Positions 56,657 to 64,000 of a stretch of DNA of 64,000 nt are shown one piece after another. The translations under genes and the position numbers were made by a program. The notes below the pieces were generated by a model. The model made no database searches. It saw only the letters and a program-made list of their open reading frames with translations, and was not told the DNA's origin. The DNA is taken from positions 1-64,000 of the forward strand of contig SCUS01000041.1 in assembly GCA_004297725.1 (NCBI GenBank), in the 5' to 3' direction. The stretch is from Myxococcaceae bacterium (GTDB lineage: Bacteria > Myxococcota_A > Polyangia > Polyangiales > Ga0077539). The number at the start of each line of letters is the position of its first letter. The stretch's first letter is position 1.

Positions 56657-56790
56657 GCAGAGCGTGTACCAACCTTGCACACACCGGGCGCGCAACAAGC
56701 GGACAACGATGCCGCACGCCTCACCTGAGGAGCCGCACCATCTCCTCGAAACCCGGCAATTCCCCGATGGATTCGCTGTGGAACAACTGC

Positions 56791-56829
56791 TGCACAGGAG
56801 CCTCTCCGACGAGGAGCAGTCACTGTGCA
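56791..56829. promoter_or_regulatory. Nested inverted repeat in a 266-bp gap
   Basis: TGCACAG (56791-56797) and CTGTGCA (56823-56829) pair, enclosing a smaller CCTC/GAGG stem. The gap 56657-56922 has lower GC than its surroundings and otherwise nothing I can name; a short open frame from 56709 in it is not persuasive. Confidence 0.3.
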
Positions 56830-56922
56830 CACCACCATCCACACGAAGGCATCAGGACATCGATCGGTCGGGACGACGGCGGCCACCGCCCTGCACGCGG
56901 CCTCGCCGCGGAGGGGGCTCTG

Positions 56923-57180
56923 ATGGGCGCGCGATTCATCGTGACCCACGGCAGCGAGCTGGTGAAGGGCATGACCTGCGGTCGGGTGCAGCTCCCCAAG
57001 GGAGAGACCCCGATCGACTCGGTGCTGCGGCGCATCCAGCGCGAGACCGGCCTCCGGCTGGTGGCGCTACGCCAGGATGAGGCCGGGGCCGACGCGAGCG
57101 TACGGCACTACGAGCTGCTGCTCGGCCGGGGGCGCAGCAAGGCCGTCGCGGGCGCCGTCCACGTGACCATCACCACCTGA
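56923..57180 (+). CDS. Small Nudix-box-like protein of unknown function
   Basis: The 85-residue protein starts at an ATG with GGAGG about 8 bp upstream. The segment LPKGETPIDSVLRRIQRETGLRL resembles a Nudix box (G-x5-E-x7-R-E-U-x-E-E-x-G-U) in spacing, but two of the metal-binding Glu residues are replaced (RRIQRETG), so hydrolase activity is doubtful. At 85 residues it is too short for a full Nudix fold (about 130). It could be a fragment or a new small family. It is followed by a strong hairpin and a convergent glycosyltransferase gene. Confidence 0.55.
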   Translation: MGARFIVTHGSELVKGMTCGRVQLPKGETPIDSVLRRIQRETGLRLVALRQDEAGADASVRHYELLLGRGRSKAVAGAVHVTITT

Positions 57181-57200
57181 CTCCCCGCGTCGGCGGGGAG
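57181..57200. terminator. Strong hairpin between convergent genes
   Basis: CTCCCCGC-GTCG-GCGGGGAG is a perfect 8-bp stem with a tetraloop immediately after the small Nudix-like gene and before the end of the convergent glycosyltransferase gene. Probably a bidirectional terminator. Confidence 0.6.
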
Positions 57201-57205
57201 AACGA

Positions 57206-57928
57206 CTACATCCGCCCGCGCAGCGCGTCGAGGCGGAGCTTCCAGACCATCACCACGGCCTCGGCGAAGATCTTCCGGGACATCTTCGAGGCCCCCGCGC
57301 GCCGGTCGACGAAGAGGATCGGCACCTCGGCCACGCGCATCCCCCGCAGCACCGCGCGGTAGGTGAGCTCGATCTGGAACGAGTACCCGTTGCTCTTCAC
57401 CCCGCCGAGGTCGATGCGCTGGAGCGCGTCGCGGGTGAAGGCTTTATAGCCCGAGGTAAGGTCGTGCACGTCGAGGCCGAGGATGGTGCGGGCGTAGACG
57501 CTGCCGCCCTTGGACACGAAGTGGCGCCCGGGCCCCCAGCCCTCGACGCCGCCGCCGGGGATGTTGCGCGAGCCGATCACCACGTCGGCGCCGGCCTCGA
57601 TCGCCCGGATGAACTCGGGCACGTACCGAGGGTCGTGCGAGAGGTCGGTGTCCATCTCGAAGACCACGTCGTAGCCCTGCGCGAGGGCCCACTGGAAGCC
57701 CTCGAGGTAGGCCGTGCCGAGCCCGAGCTTGCCCGCGCGGTGGCGCACGTGCACCCGGAGGTCGCGCGCGGCCACCTCGTCGGCCAGCGCGCCGGTGCCG
57801 TCGGGGGAGTTGTCGTCGACGATCAGGACGTCCACCTGAGGGGCGACCGCGAAGAGCGCGTCGAGGAAGGCGTGGAGGTTCTCCCGCTCGTTGTACGTCG
57901 GGGTGATGACGAGGACGCGTCGGCTCAT
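57206..57928 (-). CDS. Family 2 glycosyltransferase, polyprenol-phosphate-mannose-synthase-like
   Basis: The ATG at 57928 gives 240 residues. The GT2 fold is clear: VLVITPTYNERENL, the nucleotide-sugar motif DVLIVDDNSPDGTG, and the DXD-type metal site EMDTDLSHDP. The block SGYKAFTRDALQRIDL and YSFQIELTYRAV resemble DPM1-type enzymes, which transfer mannose (or similar) from a nucleotide sugar to a polyprenol phosphate on the cytoplasmic side. There is no C-terminal membrane domain and no GtrA-like partner nearby. It is divergent from the barrel gene at 58017. Confidence 0.88.
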   Translation of the reverse strand: MSRRVLVITPTYNERENLHAFLDALFAVAPQVDVLIVDDNSPDGTGALADEVAARDLRVHVRHRAGKLGLGTAYLEGFQWALAQGYDVVFEMDTDLSHDPRYVPEFIRAIEAGADVVIGSRNIPGGGVEGWGPGRHFVSKGGSVYARTILGLDVHDLTSGYKAFTRDALQRIDLGGVKSNGYSFQIELTYRAVLRGMRVAEVPILFVDRRAGASKMSRKIFAEAVVMVWKLRLDALRGRM

Positions 57929-58016
57929 GACAGGGGACGGGCACGCTACGAGCAACGCTTCGCAGCGCGCAAGGAGAGATTCCAGTAGAGCCCGCGAGCG
58001 GTGTAGCGTCGGCGTG

Positions 58017-59240
58017 GTGTCCCGCGCCCAGCGCCCCGCCCTCGCCGCCGCCCTCGCCCTGAGCCTCGCCTGCTCCCTCGCCGCCGCCTCCCCGCAAGAC
58101 CTCTTCGGCTTCGGCCCCCGGCTGGTCTCCCTGGGCGGCACCGGCGCGGCCTTCGCGGACGACTTCTCGGCGGTGCACGCCAACCCCGCGGGGCTCTCCC
58201 GGCTTCGCCAGCGCTCGCTCACCCTCGGCTACGTGGGCACCGCCTTCTGGCTCGACCTCGACGGCCGGCACTTCGCCGCCGACACCGGCTCGGCCACGAT
58301 GATCGGCGTCGGGCTACCCCTCCCCTTCGGCGGCGTGCTCCGCGATCGGGTCGCGCTGGGCCTCGGGTTCTTCACGCCCACCAACGTCATCGTCCGAGGG
58401 CGCATCACCCGAGCGACGACGCCTCAGTTCGTGATCCTTCCCGACCGGGTGCAGACCGTGGCGCTGCAGATCGGCCTCGGGGTCTCGCTGCCCGCGGGCT
58501 TGCGCCTCGGCGCCGGGGTGATGGCCATGGCGGGCCTCACCGGCACCGTGCTGGTCGCCGCCGACGCCTCCGGTCGATCGAGCTCGCGCATCGACGACCA
58601 GCTCGTCGCGACCTACGCGCCCGTGCTCGGCGCCCAGTGGGAGCGCGGCGACTGGCGCGTCGGAGCCACGTACCGCGGCTCGCTGGTGGCGACCTTCCTG
58701 GTGACCATCGAGGCCCGCGACCTCGGCATCAGCCTGCCGGTCTTCAACATCTCCGGCGTCGCGCAGTACGACCCCGCGCAGCTCCAGGTGGAGGCCGCCT
58801 GGCAGCATCGCGGGTGGACCGCCGCGCTCGGCGTCACGGGCAAGCGCTGGAGCGCGTACCCGGGCCCCTCCTCCGCGACCACCGACAACAGCCCGGTCCC
58901 CCCGGCGGCGGAGTTCAGCGACACGCTGGTGCCCCGCCTCGGCGTCGAGCACCGCTGGACCTGGGATGACGGCACCCACGTCGCGCTGCGCGGCGGCTAC
59001 TTCTACGAGCCGTCGCCCGCGCCCCCCGCCACCGCCGCGAGGGCCTACCTCGACAACGACCGCCACGTCTTCGCCGCGGGCCTCAGCGTCGGTGCGACGG
59101 CGGCGGGCACCCGCTACACCGTCGACGTCTTCTCGCAGACCCACTGGCTCGCCCCCCGCGACGCCGCCACCGCCACCGCCACGGTCTCCCACGGCGGCGC
59201 CCTCCTTCACATCGGCGCCAGCGCGTCGGTGACCTTCTGA
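58017..59240 (+). CDS. FadL/TodX-family outer-membrane transporter 1
   Basis: The 407-residue protein has a signal peptide (ALAAALALSLACSLAAA-SPQD) and the FadL start GPRLVSLGGTGAAFADDFSAVHANPAGLSRL, where NPAGL is the family hallmark. The rest is a beta-barrel with repeated aromatic-girdle strands and a C-terminus ending in ...HIGASASVTF. FadL proteins move long-chain fatty acids or aromatic hydrophobics across the outer membrane. The start is GTG (58017; 58014 is equivalent). Its stop is 3 bp before the next ATG, so it is coupled to a second family member. Confidence 0.88.
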   Translation: MSRAQRPALAAALALSLACSLAAASPQDLFGFGPRLVSLGGTGAAFADDFSAVHANPAGLSRLRQRSLTLGYVGTAFWLDLDGRHFAADTGSATMIGVGLPLPFGGVLRDRVALGLGFFTPTNVIVRGRITRATTPQFVILPDRVQTVALQIGLGVSLPAGLRLGAGVMAMAGLTGTVLVAADASGRSSSRIDDQLVATYAPVLGAQWERGDWRVGATYRGSLVATFLVTIEARDLGISLPVFNISGVAQYDPAQLQVEAAWQHRGWTAALGVTGKRWSAYPGPSSATTDNSPVPPAAEFSDTLVPRLGVEHRWTWDDGTHVALRGGYFYEPSPAPPATAARAYLDNDRHVFAAGLSVGATAAGTRYTVDVFSQTHWLAPRDAATATATVSHGGALLHIGASASVTF

Positions 59241-59243
59241 GCC

Positions 59244-60602
59244 ATGCGCGCCACCGCCCTCCCCGCAGCCCTCGCCCTCGCCCTCGCCCTCGCCCCGGCG
59301 GGCGCCCGCGCCAACCCGCTGGACATGTACGGCTTCCTCTCCCGCTCGACGGCGCTCGGAGGCGCGGTCACCGCCGACGTGGGCGACGTCTCCGCGGGCT
59401 ACTACAACCCCGCGGGCCTCGCGCGGCTGCGCTCCTTCCGCGCGGAGCTCGGCTACCTCTACACCTCGCCCTCGCTCAACACCGACGGTCGCGACAACCA
59501 CGTCGACTCCACCCGAGGCTTCGTCGGCGGACTCGTCGCCCCGGGCCGCGTCTTCCGCCTGCCCTTCGCCTTCGGCCTCGCGGTGCACGTCCCCGACGAG
59601 CGCCTCTCTCAGGTGCGCGCCCTGCCGCAGACGCAGCCCCGCTGGGAGCTCTACTCCGTCCGGCTTCAGCGGCTCTACATCGCCGCGAGCCTGGCGATCT
59701 CCCCGTGGCGATGGCTTCGCCTCGGCGCGGGCCTGGTCTTCATGGCCTCGACCCGCGGCGGCTTCGACATCTCGGGCCGCATCTCCGCCACGCAGCCCGC
59801 CAACAGCGCGCTCACCCACGGCGTCGACGCCGACCTCACGGCGGTGCGCTACCTCCAGGCAGGAGCGCAGGTCGACCTCCCGGGCAACGTCACCCTGGGC
59901 GCGGCCTACCGCGACGAGTTCAAGCTCGACACGGCGCTCGACGCCGACCTCCAGGGGCAGATCGTCGTCGGGGGCATCAACGACCCGAGGGCGCTCACCA
60001 TCCCCGGTCACTACGGGCTCCGCTCCCACGTCATGACGGCGTTTCAGCCGCGGCAGGTAGCGCTCGGCGCGGTGTGGCGCATGACCCCGGAGCTTCGCGT
60101 GATGGCCGACCTCATGTGGGTGCAGTGGTCGCGCTACGAGAACCCCACGGCCTCGCTCGACGTGGCGCTCGACCTGACCATTCCGGCGGGCGTCCCGGGG
60201 CTCCGCCAGCCGTCGGTTCCGCAGCCCGCGGCGCGCGAGGCGATGCGCTTCCACGACACCTTCGTCCCCCGGGTGGGCCTCGAGCTCACGACCCCGGTGG
60301 GCCGTCACGCGCTCGCGTTTCGCCTCGGCTACCACTTCGACCCGACGCCGGTGCCCGCCCAGGCGGGCCTCACGAACTTCATCGACGCCTCGCGCCACGT
60401 CGCGGCCTTCGGCCTCGGCCTCACGCTCCGCCGCCTCGGCGCCCTCCTCCCAGGAACCGTCGTACTCGACGTCCACGCCTCGATGCAGCTCCTCAACTCC
60501 CGATCGATCGTGAAGGCCGACCCCAACGACCCGGTCGGCGACTACCTGGCCACGGGCACCGTGCTCAACCTCGGCACCACCCTCGCCGTGGGCTTCGAAT
60601 GA
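59244..60602 (+). CDS. FadL/TodX-family outer-membrane transporter 2
   Basis: A 452-residue outer-membrane protein with a signal peptide ending near ARA-NPLDMYG. The FadL motif appears as GGAVTADVGDVSAGYYNPAGLARL; a typical family block ...YYFHTA-like strand pairs follows, with the C-terminal strand LGTTLAVGFE. It shares overall organisation with the adjacent gene product but the two are diverged, so they are not a recent duplication. Its stop overlaps the ATG of the following lipoprotein gene (ATGA). Confidence 0.9.
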   Translation: MRATALPAALALALALAPAGARANPLDMYGFLSRSTALGGAVTADVGDVSAGYYNPAGLARLRSFRAELGYLYTSPSLNTDGRDNHVDSTRGFVGGLVAPGRVFRLPFAFGLAVHVPDERLSQVRALPQTQPRWELYSVRLQRLYIAASLAISPWRWLRLGAGLVFMASTRGGFDISGRISATQPANSALTHGVDADLTAVRYLQAGAQVDLPGNVTLGAAYRDEFKLDTALDADLQGQIVVGGINDPRALTIPGHYGLRSHVMTAFQPRQVALGAVWRMTPELRVMADLMWVQWSRYENPTASLDVALDLTIPAGVPGLRQPSVPQPAAREAMRFHDTFVPRVGLELTTPVGRHALAFRLGYHFDPTPVPAQAGLTNFIDASRHVAAFGLGLTLRRLGALLPGTVVLDVHASMQLLNSRSIVKADPNDPVGDYLATGTVLNLGTTLAVGFE

Positions 60603-61651
60603 AGGCCCTGCGCACCGTCGTCCTCGCGCTCGTCACGGGCTGCGGCACCCTCGCGTCGCCGGGCGCCGGCGACACCGACCTGCCCTCCGGTCGCAGCGGC
60701 CCCTACCGCCTGCTCGACAGCGAGGAGCTCTCCGAGGGCCTCTGCCTGCTGCGCGAGGAGTCCGTCGTCCTCTCCGACCCGGCCGCGCTCCCGCTGGGCC
60801 CGCACCGCACCGCGCTCTACTTCACCCGCCGAGAGGGCGCGCGCCGCACCATCCTCCGGGCCGTCGTGGTCGATGGGCGCCGCCTCGAAGCGCCGCCCGA
60901 GGAGGTGCTCGCCCCCTCCCTCGCGTGGCACGGCGACGGGGTCGGAGCGCCCGACGTCGCAGCCACCCGCGACGGCTTCGCGATGGTCTTCGACACCGCC
61001 GCGGGCCTCGGCCTCGCGACCAGCGCCGACGGCCGCGCGTGGCGCTCCTCGGACGAGCCGAGGCTCACCGCCGACGCGAGCCTCGGGGAGCTGACGCCGC
61101 TGAGGGCGCCCACCCTGGTGGTGCGCCGGGACGACTCGCTGATCATCGCCTACGAGAGCGCCGGGGCGATCTGGTCGGCGACGGCGACGGCCCTCGCCGC
61201 GCCCCTCAGCCGGGTCGACGCGGACGAGCGCACGCCCCGCCGCGAGTCGCTGCTGGCCCCCGGCGACGACGCCCGCGACGCCGGGGTGGTGGGCTACGCG
61301 TCAGGGGCCGTGGGAGATCCCTCGCTGCGCGCGGAGGACAGCCTCGCCGGTCGCACCCTCTACCGGCTGTTCTTCTCGGCCCGCAGCGCGCCCTTCGCCC
61401 TCGACGGGGGCAGCGACTTCCAGCGCGCGGTCGGCCTCGCGGGATCGTTCGACGCCGTGCACTTCACCCGCTCCGAGACGGCGGCGCTCGGCGGCCGGGT
61501 CGACCCCTCCGTGGCCGCGCCCTCGGCGTGGTCCGACGGGTCGCTGCGGACCTGGCTCTTCGTCAACGGCCGCTGCGACAGCAACGGGCGCAACCAGGGC
61601 ATCCGCGTGGCAGTGGCGCCGGGCAACCGACGCTACCCGCGCACGCCTTGA
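60599..61651 (+). CDS. Lipoprotein coupled to FadL genes
   Basis: The 350-residue protein has a lipoprotein signal ending in LVTGC (Cys near residue 15). The body has a beta-propeller-like rhythm with blocks such as ATRDGFAMVFDTAAGLGLATS and LIIAYESAGAIWSAT; these A-x-S-x-D-G-x-x-W repeats recall glycosidase/arabinanase-type five-bladed propellers. No catalytic residues can be named. Translationally coupled to the second FadL-family gene (ATGA), suggesting a joint outer-membrane complex. Confidence 0.7.
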   Translation: MKALRTVVLALVTGCGTLASPGAGDTDLPSGRSGPYRLLDSEELSEGLCLLREESVVLSDPAALPLGPHRTALYFTRREGARRTILRAVVVDGRRLEAPPEEVLAPSLAWHGDGVGAPDVAATRDGFAMVFDTAAGLGLATSADGRAWRSSDEPRLTADASLGELTPLRAPTLVVRRDDSLIIAYESAGAIWSATATALAAPLSRVDADERTPRRESLLAPGDDARDAGVVGYASGAVGDPSLRAEDSLAGRTLYRLFFSARSAPFALDGGSDFQRAVGLAGSFDAVHFTRSETAALGGRVDPSVAAPSAWSDGSLRTWLFVNGRCDSNGRNQGIRVAVAPGNRRYPRTP

Positions 61652-61688
61652 TCGAATACTCGAGAGGGTAATCAGCCGAAGGGGACGG

Positions 61689-63173
61689 TCAGCGGATGGC
61701 GCGGCACTCGTTGGCCCAGGTGCCGCCGAGCGCGATGCAGCGGGTGCGCGCCTCGGCGGCGCCTGCGCGGTTGCGCTGCTGCGAGCGGGCGTACGCGAGG
61801 ACGAACCAGGCCTGGCCGCTGCGAGGGTTGGCCGTGACCGCGCGGTTGGCGACCGCCTCGGCCTCGACGTTGTGGGCGCTCTCCGCGAGGCTCATCGCGT
61901 AGGTCGTCATGGTGCGATCGTCGGTGGGGTTCGCGTCGAAGTACGCGTTGTACGCCGCCAGCTTGCCAGCGAAGGGACCGCGGAACGACCGCGCCGCGGC
62001 GAGGAGCTGCTGGGGCGTCTGCCCGGCTGGCGCCGCGACCGGGGCAGGCGGCGCCGGAGCGGGAGCGGGGGCGGGCTCAGGCGTCGCCGCGGCGACGGGC
62101 GTCGGCGCAGCGGCAGGGGCAGGCGCCGGCTCGGCGGCGGGAGCGGTCGTCGGCGCAGGGGCCGGCTCGGCCGCGGGAGCCGCGGCGGCAACCGGAGCCG
62201 CGGTCGGCTCGGCCGCAGGAGGAGGCGTCGGCTCGGCCGCGGGAGGAGGCGTGGCGGGCTCGGCTGCGGGCGTCGGGCTGGTCGCCACGGCGGGCGGGGC
62301 CTCGACCGCCGCCGGACGCCGATCGAGGCCCGTCTCGGGGACGCTGGTGTGCGAGTAGATGCCGAAGCCCGCGACCACCGCGATGACCCCGACCAGCAGG
62401 ACGCCGGTGATGGTCATGGCGCGCCTGCTGCGGGCGACCTCGGCGGCGTGCTCTTCGGAGGCTGGCGCGAGGTCTTCGAAGGTGTCGTGCGTCTGCTTGT
62501 AGGCGGCGGCCGCCGCGGCCTCGGAGAAGAAGGCCCTGGCCTCGTCGCTGAGGTGCGTCGAGAGGGACTCCTTGTGAGAGCGTCGGCTGTCGTCCTTCTT
62601 GCCGACCACCTCTCCCCGGAGCGTCTTGCGGGTCTCGTCCTCGGAGGGCTTCGCGGGCTTCTCCGTGATCTTCTCCGTGATCTTCTCCGCGGTCTTCTCC
62701 GCGGTCTTCTCCGCGGTCTTCTCTGGGAGCACCGGGCTCTCGGGAGTGACCACCCTGGCTCGCTCGCCGGTCGCCTCCTCCGGGGGAATGGTGCTGCGCT
62801 CCTGCTCCCCGGCGGGGGGTCGCAGCGCGGAGTCTTCGGAGGGCTTCGCGGTCTCCGGCGCGGGCTGCACGGGCTGCTCCGCAGGCACCTTCGGCGCCGT
62901 GAAGGAGTCGGTGCCCGAGATCAGCGTGGCCTTGGTATCCCTCGCCTCGGCCGCCATCGCCGCGGAGCGGGGAAACGGGATCACGTTGTCGCTGCTGGGC
63001 GTCGGATCGATGGAGAGCGTCGAGCGGCCGCCGGGAGGGAGCGACTCGCGGGCCTCGGCCTCGTGCGCGGGGGCTCCGGGCTTCGCGGACACCGCCTCCG
63101 CCGCCTGCGTGGACGACGGCGTGGGAACGGTGCTGCGTTGCGAACGGTTGCGCTTGCCTTTGTTCTTCGCCAC
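61689..63173 (-). CDS. Bitopic protein with low-complexity domains and C-terminal TPR-like tail
   Basis: The 494-residue protein has a basic N-terminus (MAKNKGKRNRSQRS), a long disordered cytoplasmic region with a four-residue EKTA/EKIT repeat (about 150-172), one transmembrane helix near 252-275, then a Pro/Ala-rich extracytoplasmic linker (about 290-390) and a TPR-like C-terminal part (residues 395-485) with a final Cys pair (CIALGGTWANEC). The layout resembles TonB- or FtsN-like spanning proteins, where a Pro-rich rod crosses the periplasm, but no such family domain is present. Convergent with the lipoprotein gene ending at 61651. Confidence 0.7.
   Translation of the reverse strand: MAKNKGKRNRSQRSTVPTPSSTQAAEAVSAKPGAPAHEAEARESLPPGGRSTLSIDPTPSSDNVIPFPRSAAMAAEARDTKATLISGTDSFTAPKVPAEQPVQPAPETAKPSEDSALRPPAGEQERSTIPPEEATGERARVVTPESPVLPEKTAEKTAEKTAEKITEKITEKPAKPSEDETRKTLRGEVVGKKDDSRRSHKESLSTHLSDEARAFFSEAAAAAAYKQTHDTFEDLAPASEEHAAEVARSRRAMTITGVLLVGVIAVVAGFGIYSHTSVPETGLDRRPAAVEAPPAVATSPTPAAEPATPPPAAEPTPPPAAEPTAAPVAAAAPAAEPAPAPTTAPAAEPAPAPAAAPTPVAAATPEPAPAPAPAPPAPVAAPAGQTPQQLLAAARSFRGPFAGKLAAYNAYFDANPTDDRTMTTYAMSLAESAHNVEAEAVANRAVTANPRSGQAWFVLAYARSQQRNRAGAAEARTRCIALGGTWANECRAIR
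62659..62718. repeat. 12-bp tandem repeat in the bitopic protein gene
   Basis: Five copies of ttctccgtgatc/ttctccgcggtc encode the EKIT/EKTA repeat. A sixth, partial copy follows. Copy number could vary by slippage. Confidence 0.75.
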
Positions 63174-63207
63174 GGTCGCGTTACCTCACTTCAATCGCAC
63201 CACGTCA

Positions 63208-63248
63208 GGCATGGTCGAATACGGCTCTCAGGCTGCAGCGACCATGCC
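63208..63248. promoter_or_regulatory. Perfect 10-bp inverted repeat in the divergent gap
   Basis: GGCATGGTCG (63208-63217) and CGACCATGCC (63239-63248) are perfect arms with a 21-bp spacer; arm centres are 31 bp apart, about three helical turns. It lies 35-75 bp upstream of the bitopic-protein gene, as an operator or a leader hairpin would. Confidence 0.5.
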
Positions 63249-63344
63249 ACGTCGCACAAGCCCCTGTCTCACCGAAATCGTTGTGACATTCGCGCCGCGG
63301 ACGCCCGCCAGCGTGCATGTCTATGGAGTCCGGTTGCCGATGTC

Positions 63345-63361
63345 GCCATTGGCTCAATGGC
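63345..63361. promoter_or_regulatory. Perfect 7-bp hairpin/palindrome in the divergent gap
   Basis: GCCATTG-GCT-CAATGGC is a perfect inverted repeat with a 3-nt loop, upstream of the promoter candidate for the IPT/TIG gene. Could be an operator or part of an RNA. Confidence 0.4.
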
Positions 63362-63401
63362 ACAAGTGGTTGCACGAATAGATGCCTCGCGCCATCGACG
63401 C

Positions 63402-63431
63402 TTGACCCTGTCAACGCCCCTCGACTAGCGT
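63402..63431 (+). promoter_or_regulatory. Promoter candidate of the IPT/TIG lipoprotein gene
   Basis: TTGACC (63402-63407), 18-bp spacer, TAGCGT (63426-63431). A TGAGGAGG ribosome-binding site lies 10 bp before the ATG, giving a leader of about 27 nt. Confidence 0.5.
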
Positions 63432-63464
63432 CCGCGGCGTTCGAACTGAGGAGGCGTTTCAACG

Positions 63465-63860
63465 ATGATTCGTGCGCTGCGCACTGTGCTGATGGCTTCG
63501 CTGCTCGTGTCCGCAGCCGCGTCGACGGGTTGCAAGAAGGACGGCGTGTTCTTCCAGAGCGTCAACCCCGCCTCCGGGCGTCCGAGCGGCGGCGAGGAGG
63601 TGCGCATCCGCGGTCATGGCTTCCGCGCCCTCGGCGGCCTGGAGATCAGGGTCGGTCCGAAGCCCGCCCAGAACGTCGGCATCGCCGACGACGAGACCAT
63701 CGTCCTCACCACGCCCGAAGCGCGCGAGGCCGACCGCGGCCACCCCATCGACGTGTACATCCTCACCAACGAGGGTCGCAGCATCGTGCTGCGCGGCGCG
63801 TTCACCTACCGCCGCGCCGCCGAGGGCGGCGGCGCCAACGAGCTGCAGCGCCGCCTCTAG
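63465..63860 (+). CDS. IPT/TIG-domain lipoprotein
   Basis: The 131-residue protein has a lipoprotein signal ending in AASTGC (Cys near residue 23) followed by one IPT/TIG immunoglobulin-like domain: VNPASGRPSGGEEVRIRGHGF, then VGPKPAQNVGIADDETIVLTTP and YILTNEGRSIVLRGAFTY. Such domains are structural or adhesive and outward-facing. No partner gene is visible. A GC-rich hairpin follows its stop. Confidence 0.85.
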   Translation: MIRALRTVLMASLLVSAAASTGCKKDGVFFQSVNPASGRPSGGEEVRIRGHGFRALGGLEIRVGPKPAQNVGIADDETIVLTTPEAREADRGHPIDVYILTNEGRSIVLRGAFTYRRAAEGGGANELQRRL

Positions 63861-63873
63861 GCGCATCGGTCCA

Positions 63874-63907
63874 GCGCCGCGAAGGGCATCGAAGCCCCCC
63901 GCGGCGC
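63874..63907. terminator. GC-rich hairpin between convergent genes
   Basis: GCGCCGCG (63874-63881) pairs perfectly with CGCGGCGC (63900-63907), with an inner GGG/CCC pairing in the loop. It sits 14 bp after the IPT/TIG gene and 18 bp before the end of the convergent gene, so it may terminate both. Confidence 0.55.
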
Positions 63908-63924
63908 CTTCCTCCCTCCCCCGC

Positions 63925-64000
63925 TCAGCCCAGCGCGGCCTTCACCCTCGCGGCGATCTCGTCGGCCGCGGTGGCGATGTCGATGAGCTCGACGTCCTTC
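63925..64000 (-). CDS. C-terminal fragment of an unidentified gene
   Basis: The last 24 codons of a minus-strand gene are visible: ...KDVELIDIATAADEIAARVKAALG and a TGA stop at 63925-63927. The peptide is an amphipathic helix; nothing more can be said. The rest lies beyond the right edge. Confidence 0.5.
   Translation of the reverse strand, partial: KDVELIDIATAADEIAARVKAALG

Noticed and set aside
56709..57080. Possible small gene in the 266-bp gap upstream of the Nudix-like gene
   Set aside because: It overlaps the better-supported gene at 56923, turns into R/P/G-rich sequence after 50 codons, and has no ribosome-binding site.
58314..60476. Open frame of 720 codons opposite the two FadL genes
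   Set aside because: Spans two clear genes and their junction; only G/R/A/E-rich sequence.

Overview
The window is very GC-rich, mostly coding DNA. Most genes have strong G/C bias at codon position 3, so long meaningless open frames appear opposite almost every real gene. The content suggests a Gram-negative myxobacterium-like organism (Myxococcota, perhaps near Sandaracinus/Polyangiales). This is inferred from several features together: Hanks-type Ser/Thr kinases, a kinase fused to a sigma-54 activator, many lipoproteins with D/A/P-rich linkers, FG-GAP and Cys-module surface proteins, a DUF4388 response regulator, RlpA, Wza-like export and FadL-type barrels. I saw no rRNA, tRNA, CRISPR array, insertion sequence or prophage. 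No gene-free stretch exceeds 300 bp; the longest are 63174-63464 and 56657-56922.

Layout. 1-1284: truD followed by the start of an ExbB/TolQ-like gene (minus). 1350-4715: four translationally coupled genes (serine hydrolase, M48-like lipoprotein, barrel-like protein, small lipoprotein). 4724-8509: hypotheticals, an SCP2 protein, a CaiB/BaiF-family enzyme and a receiver protein whose phosphoacceptor Asp is Glu. 8564-14617: a membrane protein divergent from a 1.57k-residue kinase/sigma-54 activator. 14592-16685: superoxide dismutase and a lipoprotein. 16693-21776 (minus): Ser/Thr kinase, PEGA-like protein and FG-GAP lipoprotein. 21875-36940 (minus): two giant repeat proteins with related C-terminal domains, a PQQ-type beta-propeller, RNase R and a lipoprotein. 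36993-41163: DUF4388 response regulator divergent from pyrR-pyrB, then a desaturase. 41146-43505 (minus): rpsP-khpA-rimM-trmD plus a second SPOUT methyltransferase. 43675-48370: a tetrahaem cytochrome with an inactive phosphoesterase domain, RlpA, a GAF histidine kinase and a DTW-domain fusion. 48411-53499 (minus): single-chain xanthine dehydrogenase, a DUF3025 protein and a Wza-like lipoprotein. 53643-57928: FGE-fold lipoprotein, DUF2254 membrane protein, a small Nudix-like protein and a DPM1-like glycosyltransferase. 58017-64000: two FadL-family barrels with a coupled lipoprotein, a bitopic TPR protein, an IPT/TIG lipoprotein and the end of another gene.

Together the genes mix housekeeping (tRNA/rRNA modification, pyrimidine synthesis, RNA decay) with envelope and signalling functions. 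The best candidates for something undescribed are the overlapping giant repeat-protein pair (27133-36940), the kinase/AAA/TPR/GAF/sigma-54 activator with palindromes upstream (9829-14617), the dead-phosphoesterase tetrahaem cytochrome, and the DTW fusion with a degenerate exonuclease-like tail. Several promoters show a TTG-type -35, an 18-bp spacer and a TAGCGT/TATCGT-like -10 lying very close to the start codon, which suggests short-leader or leaderless transcripts.
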